DNA of 64,000 nt from Lates calcarifer (GCF_001640805.2 NC_066855.1:18008639-18072638); one strand, 5' to 3'; positions 21,430 to 33,829 are shown, counted from the first letter of the stretch. Notes: generated from the sequence alone by a model not told the origin. Made by a program: numbers and translations.

Positions 21430-24400
21430 GCCTGGGCGTGTACACAACTACGGTCGCAGCAAAACAGAAAGTCTGATCTTGGCATGGTAAAACTGGGGAT
21501 TGTTTACAATGTGTTTGGCTAAATGACACAGTCTTGTAATATCTTATAGGAAAGATGGCTGAAATTATGCAAATTGGACCCTGAAAAGCTACATTTTTAC
21601 TCAGAGTGAAGGATGTGAGTGTTTTTTCAGCCCCTGTTCTTGATTGACTGTCTGTTTAAAATGATCATATTCACAACAAACTTTGTTTCTATTATCCTCC
21701 TGCTCGAACAGCTCTCAGGCAGTGTGATTTGTTTTAACAGCACAGAGAGTTGATATTTACTGCCTGGTCTGTATTCCATGTATTTTTAATGCCATGCTTA
21801 TTTGAATTCAACTCTGCCTCTGTTTTTAAGATGGCATTATGCTAATGTTGAATTGTTTGTCTGAAAATTGATACAAGTGGCAGGGTTTTGGTCAATCTCT
21901 GCCTCAGTATACAGAGTTTGCATCTCAGAGGATTTGAATCATATATTGTGAATCTTCAAAGAGAGTCACAGCATGGGCTCTGGGTTGCTTTTACATCTAC
22001 AGTGTCCATATATCAGTTCTACTAATCATCCAGTTAATTAGCCCAGTAGAAGACAGATGAGAGAAAATTGTTAATCAGTGGGGCAAACACTCTGGGGAGA
22101 AGAGCTCTACCATCAAACGACAGAAGCCATCTTCCACCCTGACTCTTCCTCTGCTGCCTTTAGGATCTGGAAACTCACTTGTTAAGGCTTTTCTCTTTAG
22201 GAGACAGAAACTGTAAAGGTGTTTATACCAGCTATCCTCGCTAGCTCGCTAACCTTTAGAGCAGCGGTTTTAAGCCTCATTTACCTTTCAGTGAATAATG
22301 ACAAGTAAAAGTATGCATCAGTTGCAACGTGTTACCTTCCTGAAAGAGGCAACATCCACTCTACATTAACTTTTACAATCACATTTAACCAAAACATTTC
22401 TAGCAGCCTGATTTCTCTCTGTAATAGAGGTAGGGTGGTTTAAGGTCTCTTGCCCTGGTCAGTGATTTAAATCCCATCCAGAGCTGTTATGTGCATAATT
22501 TCTTCATTCGTTTTGTCAAATTGTCCCCATTAAAAGTATGTCAAATTAGCTACTGGCACTTCCTGTTTGAAGTGTAGCCATAAATGTACACGCAACAGTC
22601 ACTGGATCACTGTGATACTGAACAAAACTTAAAAACATGAGGATTCTGAATGAAGTTCTGCACCCTCTTTATCTTTGATTTCTAAATGGATTTCTGGACG
22701 TTTATTCTGGATGGACAGCAGATAAAATGACATCCTTAATCCATATGGCTGCTCTTTTATTGTCTTTACACAGCCAACAAAATTTCAACAGGTGGAACTT
22801 ATTCATTGATCAGCTTAACAATGTGCTACCTGGGCTGTGATCCTGCAGTTAGCCAAACAGCCATGAGTAGCTTTGGAGAGGCTGACCCAGCCTCATGGGG
22901 CTCACCTGCCTCTCCTAACAGCAGATATGGCAGAGCACACTCTCTCTCTCTTTCATCTCCACAAATAGCCCTGTTGGAAATTTTCCTGCCGATGTTACCA
23001 ACACTTCTAACTCATCTGTCTCCAAGTTCAGTGTCCATTCATTGTTTTTGTTCCATTTGTTGACAAATCTAATGGGTTACAAAAATAACTTGGCGAGATG
23101 AGATGAGAAAAGTAGAGTCAGTTGCTATGGTAACAGACATAAAAGTTGATAACCAATGTTGGATTGAGTGTTTAAGATTTTCTGATTTTTGACAGTTTGT
23201 TTGTAACCCACTCTTTTAGTTGCTTTATTTTTCCATATATTCTCACAGCACTGACTCTCAGTTTCTCTCCCAATAAAGTTTTCTGCTTTTTAAAACAAAA
23301 CTAGAACCATATATGTGTTACTCAGATTCGTATCGAATCATCTGAATCTTGTTTTGTTTTTCTTCTTCGATACCTGCGTCAGTTGTTGAGAGCAGATATC
23401 CATTTCACCTGATCTAACCTGAAGCTGGAAGGCAGGAACAGGAATAGAGAAACATCAAGGGCAAAGAAGACTGTGTGTGTGAGAGAGAGAGATAGATGTA
23501 TAGGTGAAGAGGAATGAGAGGCAAAGGACAGGAAAGGTAATATTTCCTTTTGTTGATCTCCAATTTGTATTCAACACAACTTTTTGCCAGCAGCAGCAGC
23601 AGGTGAAACATTAGCAGCAGCCTCTTTTGCTGCCTCTTTAAAACATGGGATGGCGGTCTGCAGGGTACAGATGAGGACGAGGAGGCGAAAGACGAGCAGA
23701 AGTTAAACCTACAAACTGATTTTATTTCTTGAGAAAAAGTTTTGTGTTAATTTTCAGTGTTGTGTCAGAGATGCTGTTTCTTTTAACCCACATTTTCTTC
23801 AAGGTGAAGAGATTAAATTATTTAGAATTAAGGTTGAAGTACATGTAGTACATGTAGTGCTACTATACTGTATACCTCAATGCATTGTAATATATCTGCA
23901 GTGGTCATTTCTGAGGCTGTAGTTTAGAGGTGGGGCATTATACTTAGGGCTGCAACTAATTATTCATTTCAGTATGAATTAGCTGAGTTTTATTGATTAA
24001 TAAGATAAAATAAGACTTGGTTCCTGTGGTATAAATTCAGATTAGCAAGAGTCTGAACAAAGAATAAAACTAAAATATGATAAAATGTAGAATAAGATAT
24101 TAAAGAATATATATGTACAGTAATAAAGTATAGACAGGTGGAAGAGAGGCGACATTAAAGTGACAAGTGCATGTGAGCTGTATAATCTGGAGAATCAATC
24201 GGTAGTTATTTGGTTTATTTCTGTCAAAGATCAGTAGTATCTCAGCTGCAGTGTGCAAGGACAAGGATGAACTTTGGACCTTAGTATTTTTTAACTCATA
24301 AAGACTAAAATAACTGACCGTCCTGAGCATGATTCTGCAACACTCTGAGGTGGCTGTTGTTATATATAAATATATATAAAGCTTATTATTAATATTTTAT

Positions 24401-25475
24401 TGTTTTCTTTTTACACCTACTACTTTAAAATCACCTGAGGACAGTCCATAAAAGTTCAAGGCAGGTTCTCACTTAAAAACAAAAACAGGCAGCTTCTGTA
24501 TATTTGTCTCATATACTGACTTCCTGAGTTTACCAAGTAGAATCCAATAAAATTCATCAAAACAAGTCATGCAATAATAATAAAAGTATTTGTTCAGTTT
24601 CTGCTGGCATTGGGTTAAAACATTGTCCATTTATCTCTTCATTTTGGGGTTGGCACTTTTCTGAACTGGGTTATTCAGACACGTACACCCTAATGTACAT
24701 ACTGTGTATCAGCAGGACAGAGCATTAGAAACTCCTCTGCAAAAATAAATCCATTTTTTATTCTAAAATAAATTCAGTGGATTTGGTCAGTACTCAATTT
24801 CAATAAAACTTCAGCCATGTTTTGTTTGTCACTTTCACAAGAAAACTTAAAAGGCTGTTATAGCTGGACTTTGTATATGTATTATGCACTGTGGTTAAAC
24901 CTATAAGGTTTGATATACAACTTTCCATGTGCAAAATCTGCACTTACAGGCAGCTGTCTTCAGTTTTATTTTCAGCAGCTTTGAATAAATAGCTCAGCTT
25001 AAGAGCTGAGGTGGAGCAACGGCTCTGTTATATGAGCTGGCCTCCCGGTTACAACCAGACCATCTATTCCTCTGCTCTGCTGCTGGTTTATCACCTGGAA
25101 ACTGTACTTTTATTATTCTTTTATATCATGGATTCATCTGAGAACAATAAAATACCACACAATTTAACCTCTTCAACCCTGGCAGAGCCTCCAGTCCATT
25201 TTTATCCAACACTGGATCAATCCAACAAATTTATGTGTGGAGATCCCAAAGTTTCCACAGATTCATTTTGGAGGAAAACGTGTTTAAAATCATGTACATG
25301 ACAGTTGTTATCCCCGGGACTGAATACATCACTCGGTGTAAGAGTCATAGACATTCAGTGAAGTGTTGGAAACTGCGGATATGCAGGTCTTCTCAGTTGT
25401 CTCAATGTTTAGGTTCACATAAGGTCAAGACTTCAGCAGGAACAGAGCTGTAAAAGTCAACCAAGTCATCTGAAT
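21430..25475. other. long non-coding stretch
   Basis: No gene or well-defined element. At 23320-23380 an 'ATTCGTATCGAATCATCTGAATC' type sequence resembles the 33340-33460 repeat. At 23948 'AGGGCTGCAACTAATTATTC' marks the start of a decayed copy of the family at 33830. Short frames are unsupported. Confidence 0.45.
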
Positions 25476-25479
25476 TAAT

Positions 25480-25680
25480 GAAAGTACTGGTTGGCTACAG
25501 GTGGTTTCTTCTTTATTTTTTGTGGAATTTTTCCTTCTCTAATCTTCTCTAAGGTTTACTGTATATATGATTGTAGAGATTTTGTAAAGCCTTTCTAAGC
25601 AAAATTGTGACTTTACACATGAAAAGTGCCTTGAGATAATGTATGTTATGATTTGGTGCAATATAAATAAATTTTAAAAA
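25480..25680 (+). mobile_element. LINE 3' untranslated fragment
   Basis: The segment ends with 'AAAGTGCCTTGAGATAATGT', a TTATGATTTGG(T/C)GC core and 'ATATAAATAAATTTTAAAAA'. I recognise 'AAGTGCCTTGAGATAA...GATTTGGCGCTATATAAATAAA' as the 3' end of abundant teleost LINEs (L2-type). No reverse transcriptase coding is visible upstream, so this is a heavily 5'-truncated or eroded copy. Confidence 0.65.
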
Positions 25681-25689
25681 TTGAACTAA

Positions 25690-27123
25690 ATAAACACAAT
25701 TGACTTCACAAATACAGTAGTTACTATAATATTAAGGATTTATGTCAACTAACTGAACTGAAATGGAATTCTGCACTGACCTGAAACTGAGAGCCAAACC
25801 CAGAAACAGACCAAGGTTATATTTTTGGTGCTACGTGAATTTTCCAAAAAATAAAATACAATAAAATCACTAAAATGACGACGACAACAGAATAAATCAT
25901 GTTCTGCATGTTTTGTTCTATATGTTGCCTGTACTAGCTAATATGCCAGAGATCTAGCGGCGGTACACTAGAGTATATTGATCAACTACTGGCATGTAAC
26001 ACTACAGCATTTCAAATCAATAAAATATCTGCCTTACCAGTTAGTAGATCAAAATGTCTTTCCCAGTCCAATCATGACGCTCCTTAAGAGGAAGAAGGTT
26101 GGAGGCCATATTGTTTCCACAGAGCAACTGCCTCCCCTTCCCTGATTCATTTGGGAGAATGAATCAGAGGCTCTCCTGTTGCAAGTCATTGCTTTATTTT
26201 ATCCTTCACTGACTGCTAAATCATCAGGCTAATACAGCACATGACAAATACTGAAGGAAGAAAGACATTGACCTAAAGCTTTATACACAAAACCCAGTGT
26301 GACACACAATCCATGTTTCTATTTTGAAACTTTAAAATATTTTGAAGGCCAAGAATCTCTTAATCTCTGTTGAGTTTTATCACCATGAGCCTCCCAAGCA
26401 GTGTTAAAAAACCGAACTACACTTTTATCACTTTCCTTACTTGAATCCAAAGTTTTTTTTCCCCACCTTTTATAAGTGAATCTCACTCCCTCTGAACCTT
26501 GGGAGACTTGCTGACAAATTCAAAAGTCTAATTGTAAAGACACAGAGAGCCCATAATCACAAATAAACTGGCCTTGTTGCTGCCAAACAGGAATGTGTTC
26601 AGGGCTTTGTTGGAAACCAACCAAAGCTTTATAGTGATTTTGGGGCCGGTTCTGTTCTGCTGGGTCTCGTCTGAAGGGTGTTGGCAGTGAAAACACTTGG
26701 GCTCATGCACAGATAATGCTGAATATCTGATGTTTTATGTTCCTGCTTCTTTTTTCCCCAAGTCTCTTTGCTACTTGTGGTTGCTGGCAGTGGATGGCAT
26801 AGATTATGTCTTTGATGACCATGATTGGGTTGAAAAGGCAGAAAATTATTCTCCCTGGGACGAGGTGAAGGGTCAAGACTGACGAGTCGCTTTCATGTTC
26901 ACTATTTCAGGAGGTGAAGGGAGAAAAAATAAAGCAAAGATGCTGTTCATCAGTGTATATTAATTTTAGGATTTGTCATTCTCTATCCTGGAAAATGACA
27001 GTAGTATCAGTAGTGTATATACACTGTCTCCTCACTTTAATATTTAACAAAAATATCTGAACCCACAAAAAATGTCCTCACTTTCCAAAAATGTTTGTAC
27101 CTTCCAAATATTTGATTACTTTA

Positions 27124-27125
<2 letters not shown>
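25690..27125. other. non-coding stretch
   Basis: Nothing recognisable apart from the (AC)n that follows. The 61-residue frame at 26697-26882 has no known domain. Confidence 0.45.

Positions 27126-27155
<30 letters not shown>
27126..27155. repeat. (AC)n microsatellite
   Basis: About 15 AC units. Confidence 0.95.
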
Positions 27156-27158
<3 letters not shown>

Positions 27159-27169
27159 CCAAGGACACT

Positions 27170-27442
27170 ACTCAACCACCTTGTACCTTAAACTTTATTC
27201 TTGCACAAGCCATGCATTTTCTCTGTCTATTTAAATGTCTCCTATGTAAACTTGTTTTTAAACTTGTCATTGTGTAAATTTTGTATTTTGTGTAAATTTG
27301 ATATCTTTTTTGTGTATATTTGTATTTTTGTATCTTCCTGTATATATTTTCTACAGTGCAGTGTTTGCTGCGTCGAGCACCCACAATTTTGTTGTACCCC
27401 ACTGTACAATGACAATAAAGCCTATTCTATTCTATTCTATTT
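27170..27442 (+). mobile_element. LINE 3' end with (CTATT)n tail
   Basis: AT-rich 3'-UTR-like sequence with repeated TGTGTAAATTT/TTTGTAT units. It ends in 'GTTGTACCCCACTGTACAATG', then 'ACAATAAAG' (polyadenylation-like AATAAA), then CCTATTCTATTCTATTCTATT. A short tandem repeat directly after AATAAAG is typical of CR1/Rex-type LINE tails. No coding part remains. Confidence 0.65.
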
Positions 27443-27444
27443 CC

Positions 27445-28638
27445 AAATATGTCCTGATCATTTAGTGGTAGCGGCATTTGTTTTTTCTCCAGTGATACTT
27501 TGTGTTTTTTTTTGTGGCATTAAATACCATGGTTTGCTGTAGTCCTGATATAATTCGACCGCCAGTTGCAGCTCTGGTTCAAACTCTGACACATTGTGGC
27601 TCCAGTCAGAGGGGCAGTTGTGTGTGAGCAGTTTTAGTGAAGCCCAGTGCATATGTCAGGTCCAACTCATTCTGTGCTGCCAGCTGTGTTAGCTGCTGGA
27701 TCTGAGGTGGCATTCTGGGAACAGAGTCAAACCTTTAGATCCGGGCATTGGGCAGCAGAAGACAAACATCTGTCCAAGCAGCTAATGTGATGCCCGGGCT
27801 GTCCGTCACAAACATGCTGGATGTGGTCACTTTCAGGTGGCCATGTTTGCTTCGTACCATCCAGGACACTTTTCCACATATTTTCTTTCTGATATGTTTT
27901 AGTGCCTCAGTATTCTGTAATGTGAAATAATGAATTCACCATTAAATTATAATGTGAACCACAAAAGTTTCATATATTCTGAACTATAGTCAAGCTCCCG
28001 GAGTGTTCAAAGACATCAGATATTTCAGACTGAAGTAATTGTGTGCAAAATAATGCACAAGAGATCCATGTTTCCATTTGATTTAAATGTGCAGCCATTA
28101 AAAATCTTCCTCTGGGTTTTAAATATTTAACTTGGTTTAACTGGGATAAACTTCAATAAAGTGCTACAACAATGAGGTAGAGAATATATCTGACCTGATC
28201 ATAGAGAGTAGAAGTTTTATTTTATAAAGCTATCGTACTTGAGGGAAGCAGACAACTGCATAGTAGCTGCTACTGTAAAACCATAGCACATTTATATATC
28301 AGACTGAAATAATGTTACACTTGTGGATAAGAATGAATCAGTGTCTTATAATTTCAAGGAGATCAATAAATTCAGTAATTTATGCTTATAAATTTGCAGG
28401 TTTTGTTTCTGATTGCCAGTTCCATTTTGGATTTTCTGGTTGCCAAATTACTTAGATTCATTAAGCTCCAACACTAACAAATCTCTCTTCAAACCTTATA
28501 TGTCTCCTCATTATTATACACATTCAGGTAACGTCAGCTGCTTTGCATTTGTTGCTTTCTTTAATTGAGATTAGCAATGTCAGTAGTGGTAGGTCAACTG
28601 TAGCTAAATAATGTCAACTTTTTAACACAGGTGAAGAG
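27445..28638. other. non-coding stretch
   Basis: No gene or repeat recognised. Confidence 0.45.
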
Positions 28639-28639
28639 A

Positions 28640-28869
28640 GAAGAACATAGCATAACACAGGTTCCATATAAAACGTAAGGTGATGCCAATAATACAGCAG
28701 TAGTAATGATAGTAATGATAATTAAAGTATTAACTGCTAACACAGCAATACAACTAATAGCAGTGTAAGTAATTTCTAATTCTAGCAGCAGGTGTTGAGT
28801 GGAGTTGTAGGAGCAGCAGGAGACTTCATCACAGATCAGACTCTACAGGGATATGAATCCATACTGTGG

Positions 28870-28951
<82 letters not shown>

Positions 28952-29455
28952 CTCATTGCATCATGGGAAATCTCCCAGCAGTCTAGGCCTATAGCAGCAT
29001 AACTAAGGGATGGTTCAAGCCTGAGCCAACTCTAACTATAAGCTTTATCAAAGAGGAAAGTTTTAAGCCGACTCTTAAAGGTACAGAGGGTGTTTCTGCC
29101 TCCTGGACTCAAACTGGGAGAAGGTTCCACAGTAGAGGAGCCTGATAACTGAAGGCTCTGCCTCCCATTCTGCTCCTAGAAACTCTGGGAACCACCAGTA
29201 AACCTGCATTCTGGGAGCACAGAGTCCTGGTGGGATTGTAGGGGACTATGAGCTCTTTAAGGTAAGATGGTCCCTGACCATTAAGGGCTCTGTAAGTGAG
29301 GAGGAGGATTTTGAATTCTACTCTGGATTTGACTGGGAGCCAATGCAGAGAGGCTAACACAGGAGAAATATGGTCTCTTTTCCTAGTTCCTGTCAGTAAT
29401 TGTGCTGCAGCATTTTGAATCAGCTGCAGAGTCTTTAGAGAGTCCTGTAACCAGT
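28640..29455 (-). pseudogene. LINE (L2/CR1-type) 3' part: ORF2 C-terminus plus 3' UTR
   Basis: Minus strand. The open frame ending at 29109 encodes, in order, L-Q-L-I-Q-N-A-A-A-Q-L-L-T-G-T, H-I-S-P-V-L-A-S-L-H-W-L-P-V, F-K-I-L-L-L-T-Y-R-A-L-N-G, L-C-S-Q-N-A-G-L-L-V-V-P-R-V and R-M-G-G-R-A-F-S-Y-Q-A-P-L-L-W-N. This is the conserved tail after the reverse transcriptase in many fish LINEs. It stops at TGA where the 20 kb copy has TGG (P-V-W-V-Q-E), so a single nonsense change closes this frame. The coding tail and 3' UTR continue to about 28640. It is the uninterrupted sister of 19916-20280 plus 21209-21425. The 5' end is truncated near 29455, and the (AG)n at 28873-28949 sits inside its 3' UTR. 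Confidence 0.88.
28873..28949. repeat. (AG)n microsatellite inside a LINE 3' UTR
   Basis: About 38 uninterrupted AG units. The sister LINE copy has only about 14 bp of CT at the equivalent place (20243-20257), so the tract has expanded at this locus. The Arg-Glu repeat frame through it is an artefact. Confidence 0.95.
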
Positions 29456-29565
29456 GGGGGTATGGATGCAGGTAAGAGTGTGTGTGAGTCCATTTGGGGT
29501 GTACAGTCACTTAAGGAGGGTGAAGGTATGAATGGATGAATATGGGAAAATGTATCAACTCAGTC

Positions 29566-29598
29566 CAGTTCTGTTCAGTTCAGTTCAGTTCAGTTCAG
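29566..29598. repeat. (CAGTT)n pentanucleotide repeat
   Basis: Six or so TTCAG units, slightly imperfect at the 5' end. Confidence 0.9.
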
Positions 29599-29599
29599 G

Positions 29600-30320
29600 G
29601 TGTATGTAGGTGTGTGAGTGTTTCTGGGTAGAGAGAGGGAGAGTCTCAGAAATGCATTCGGGTGAGCATGGGAGAAGCCAGGACAGTTTGGGTGGTGAAG
29701 GGACTTATCTGGGGTGTGGATGATGAAAAGGTCCTCTGACCTGGAGAGAGAAGCCTTAGAAAACCGAGCAGGTCCGGCTGCTCCAGGGTTCCCCTTTCTC
29801 CTCCTACAGTCTTAGTTCCACAGGTTCAACATTCCATCTCAAACTTCTCAGTAAAAGACCATGTAAATCCATATTTTATCCAAGTTACTAGTCCTTTTTT
29901 TGTTTTCTCTCACATTTCCTTTTTTCTCTCACTCCACCAGTCTCAAACCTCCTTCCAGTCTCACTCCTTTGTGTGAACTTCCCTCCCTCATCAGCTCCCA
30001 GGTGTGACTCCTCCTTGTACCTTTTCAGCATGTCATTTCCTTTTTCCTGTCACCCCTTTTCCCCTGCTACAAAGTCTCTCTCCAAGCTGCTGCCTGGACT
30101 GGACTCTGCTGAAGATTGTTTATGGGTGAAAAGAATCATCACAACTGCCAGTGAAATTGTAGGCTCATCAAAGGCTCCTTAATTACACTTACTTAATTAC
30201 CTCAACATTTTTATGCATTAAATTAATGTTTAAAGCTCATTAAACTCAGACTTGTAGATCAGGAGCTCCAGTATTTGAATCAGATCCAAAATTACTACTG
30301 CAGAAAGGTGTAAAGGGGTA
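29600..30320. other. non-coding stretch
   Basis: No gene seen. A pyrimidine-rich part spans 29890-30070. Confidence 0.4.
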
Positions 30321-30324
30321 AACT

Positions 30325-30450
30325 GCAATTACCTTTGGTCATATGTCTCTGGCAACCAGTCCAGTTGTAGTTAATTAGTGTGTGAATTCTTGCATTATGG
30401 CCAAAAACATGTTTTGTTAGCTTAACTTTGACCTTTGAGCGCCATGTAAC
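30325..30450 (+). repeat. dispersed repeat family 1, copy E (3'-truncated)
   Basis: Contains 'ATATGTCTCTGGCAACCAGT', 'CCAGTTGTAGTTAATTAGTG', 'GGCCAAAAACATGTTTTGT' and 'ACTTTGACCTTTGA', then loses homology. Same strand as copies A to D. Confidence 0.8.
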
Positions 30451-31431
30451 ATGTGGTTGTTGTGGTTGTAAAGGTGAGTACTGTACTCATTCAAACTCTT
30501 CAAACTGTGATGTTTGAATACATGATTGCAGTCAAGATTAAGGGGACAAAACAATCATATATATTTACAAATTATGTCAAAGTCTGGCATTTAAAGCCAC
30601 ACTGAAATAATCAGGAAATAATGAGACAAAATGTATTAAATCAGAAATTTGAGAATTTGTTTCCACAGTGACACTTGATGGATGTTGGTATTAAAAACCC
30701 AGTTTTGATCCAATGTTTTTTTAACTGGTTGCAGCTCATCAGCAAAGTGTGTTTAAACTCTGCTCATTCCTGAGTGGAACACCAGAGAGCAGTTCACATC
30801 TGCAGGGTGAAAAATATTCAAGTTTCTGTCTTTTTATAATGCCACCGATGGGAGAAATACCAGAGAGGGGTGATATGAAGACACCTCAGACAGTAAAATG
30901 TTAGACAATGTCACCTTTCTTCAAATACTGACTCACTGAGGCAGATATTCTCTAATGAAGCTCTACTGCCGGCTCTTATCTTGTAACAAGGTGCAGTGAG
31001 AATGGGAAAGAAAGAGACTCTGGCCAGGAAATTTCACTTTTATTCTCCAGGCGTTCGTGCTTGTACATTTCTCATTTTGGAACACAGCTCCTCAAGCTGT
31101 TTGACAGTAATTTTGGCTGCTCTGGGGACCCTTAGTCATTGTTACACAAATCTGATTGCCTTGTTTGTTTCTGTAGTTCAGGGTCAAACTTTTGAGGGTG
31201 CAAATTTGTGGGTGGGTAGGAGTGGGGGTGGGGGGTTTGCAGTGAGGGCAGAAAATGATTTTTTTTTTTTTTTTTGTCTACAACAGTGGTTGATAATTCC
31301 CAAAATCCCTGGACCACTTTTCCCATTTTACCAGACAATTTAGAAATATTAGACTTCAACATGGCTGCCTGACACAGCAGCAGAGCAAACTGTTAAGAGC
31401 CAGTTAAGACATTATATGTAATAAACAGGTT
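30451..31431. other. non-coding stretch
   Basis: No gene. A poly(T) run (31259-31275) lies within a weak 115-residue plus-strand frame that has no recognisable domain. Confidence 0.45.
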
Positions 31432-31921
31432 GTGCCTGTCACGAGGTCAGCTCCCTGACCTGCCTGTCAGTGTCTGTTTGTTTGTCTCTGTGTTGCCTGC
31501 CCCTCCCCCTTGCTCTCTGTCTCTCCTGCTGGTTCTGCCACTCCACACCTGCCGTGCCTCTACAATCAAGCTCACCTGTTTCCCATCAGCTCGTCACCCA
31601 GGATGTACTTAAGCCCTGTTCCTGCCTTCATTCCCTGCCGGATCGTCACTCCAGTACATGGTTTGTCTTGAGAGAACTTCGGCTCCTCTTTGCCTTGCTA
31701 GTCAGTTTGTTACTTACCTTGTTGTCTTTGTCTAGTTCCTGCCTGCCTGCCAGCCCACCTGCCAACCCTTCTCCACCCCTGGACTCCTTCACTTGCCGCG
31801 GCACCCCTCTCTGGACCAGCACCATCCTGACCCCTTTACACCACCTTTTCCTAAATAAACGTTGTTTGTCTTGCAATCTGTGTTCTGCTTCTGGGGTTTC
31901 TAGCTCAGTCATGACAGTGCC
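31432..31921 (+). mobile_element. solo LTR with 5-bp target-site duplication
   Basis: The LTR is 31437-31916 (480 bp). It begins TGTCACGAGG and ends GTCATGACA, giving TG...CA termini with a perfect 5-bp inverted repeat (TGTCA/TGACA). It is flanked by a perfect duplication GTGCC at 31432-31436 and 31917-31921. Inside are a pyrimidine-rich 5' half, a short AT-rich step (ATGTACTTAAGCC, about 31604-31616) where a core promoter would lie, and AATAAA at 31854-31859, 57 bp from the 3' end, a normal U3-R-U5 order. No internal retrotransposon sequence is adjacent, so recombination between two LTRs probably removed it. The composition resembles fish Ty3/gypsy LTRs. The 166-residue frame across it is not a gene. 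Confidence 0.85.
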
Positions 31922-31924
31922 TGT

Positions 31925-33620
31925 GAACTTTTTCTGTATTAAACCAGACCAGGATCTTTCCCTAACCTGAATAACAATAGTTATCAATTTAATCTTAGAT
32001 ATAATAATGTATCAGTCACAGGAGATATGTATGGATGTATAGTATCTAAGGCTGCCACATAAAATTCAACTCTTCAATTCATCAGTTGTGAAGACCTTGA
32101 CTCAACTTATGTCATGTAAACTCTGCCTGTCTGCTGATAGCTGCATGCTCGCCATGGGAACACGCACAGGCTAAAGCAGAAACTACAGGTGTTATGGTGA
32201 GTTAAAACCACCTGACAGTGTCAGCAACCCGGCAGGAGAGACACTGCACGGTGTGGTAGGATTTTGAGCTGTGACCACGACATCAACTTTATGTCTGCAG
32301 GAAATGGTGTAGCAGCAATTAGTGCTCCTTCTACACCCTGCCATGTGATTTTTAATCAGCTAATGATACTGCATGAAAACGTGGGGAAGGTTTATCAGTA
32401 TAAAAAATGTAACATCGTCCAACCCAACAAGACAGAGTTTGAACAAGGAAAAACACCTAGTGACACCACTTCACAACATCCAGCATCTGTGAATGACATC
32501 AATATATGGAGTCTCCTCCTAAACACTCTGTTACAAAACCAAAACATCAGTCACTGCTGCTCCTGCACAGATGAGTTTCTTCTTTCTGCTCTTGACAGAA
32601 AAACCTATGAAACACGAGTCAAAGATGAGACCAGCTGACTGCGTTTCACCCGTTTTCCATTATTGGAATACAGTAACTCATTCTCCCTGTTGATGGCATC
32701 CTCATCGACTGCAGTTTAACTGTTGTGAGGTGAGACTAATCAGACAGCTTGGGTCGATTCAAAGCTGTGTTTTCAAAAAGAGTCAAACTATAACCTGACA
32801 GAATAATCATCCCACTGATACAGCACTCTTTGTTCCTTTCAGTTCCACCATAAAAATCTTTAACATCTGTGTTTTGTATCACCTATTTTCAGCTCTACGC
32901 TGATGTTTTATATTTCCATCTCATGGAAACTCTCTCCATGTCTGCATGTTTAGAAGCTTTGGGGCCTCAGCATGAGTTTTATATTTTTGTAGTATTTAAC
33001 TGTGGATACAGACAGCAGATGCACATTTCTCAACTCAACATCTGTGACAGTTACTTTCGGTTGTAATAAATGGAAATGTAATTTGTACCAGGGGAAAAGA
33101 TATTGTCTTATATTATGGTCAATACGGTATCCCTTCTTTTGCACTGTAGTCTGCAAAATAAGAGAATAACTGCGAGAAAGATTTTATTTTTACATTTTAA
33201 CCGATGAATTTAATTTACAGTAAGCAAAACACTGTGAACTGGGTTGTGTGGCAAGAGATTGAGAAATAGGTTTTATTTTGCAGTTTACACTGAGAGGGAA
33301 TCAATAAGTTAGTTAGTTTGTTTTGTTCTGATTCTGATTCAGATTTTCATTCTTCCTTCAGATATCCTTAGATGTATCATAAGTGTATCAAATCTTGAGC
33401 TCTGCATCAAGTTTCATACCGAATCATGAGTTGATTGAATCGTTACACCCCTAGTCAAGTTGAGATCAGTTTTTATCCTTTATTTTATTTTTGTGGCCAT
33501 TGGTTGTAATAGACTCTGTGCACTCTCTATCAAAGTTAGCACTTGAAGGACAACATATCTATATATTTCTATAGTTAAGAGCTTCAGAGCTATGGCAGGG
33601 AGACCTGTTTATTTTTAGTG
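31925..33620. other. non-coding stretch
   Basis: No gene supported. The 124-residue frame at 32264-32638 has no domain I know and no splice context. At 33340-33460 a minus-strand sequence ending 'GAATCGTTACACCCCTAG' resembles a teleost repeat that begins with GGGGTGTAACGATTC, but I cannot set its limits. Confidence 0.45.
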
Positions 33621-33624
33621 TTCT

Positions 33625-33713
33625 GTTGCCTGGAACAATTGATTACTGTCAAACAACCAAATGTGTCCCACTGTGGGACTAATAAAGGATTATCTTATCT
33701 TATCTTATCTTAA
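33625..33713 (+). mobile_element. LINE 3' tail with (TATCT)n
   Basis: Ends 'CCCACTGTGGGACTAATAAAG' (21 bases split here as CCCACTGTGG and GACTAATAAAG), then GATTATCTTATCTTATCTTATCTT. An AATAAAG followed by a pentanucleotide repeat matches the 3' termini of Rex1/CR1-type fish LINEs. Less than 100 bp of the element is recognisable. Confidence 0.7.
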
Positions 33714-33829
33714 ATGGTTATTTCCTGGCCCTGAATCAGTAACACAAAATGATTCAATCCAACCTTTTCCTAATTAAACAGCAATGCCTGCAGTAACTAT
33801 GGTGTGAGCTATCTATCATTACAATCAAC

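Noticed and set aside
28873..28949. CRISPR-like or satellite array
   Set aside because: Simple dinucleotide repeat without spacers, in a vertebrate-type genome.
28792..28986. Arg-Glu repeat protein
   Set aside because: Translation of the (AG)n microsatellite inside a LINE 3' UTR.
31470..31970. 166-residue frame with several hydrophobic stretches
   Set aside because: Lies in the solo LTR, whose pyrimidine-rich sequence yields leucine/serine-rich peptides; no coding signature.
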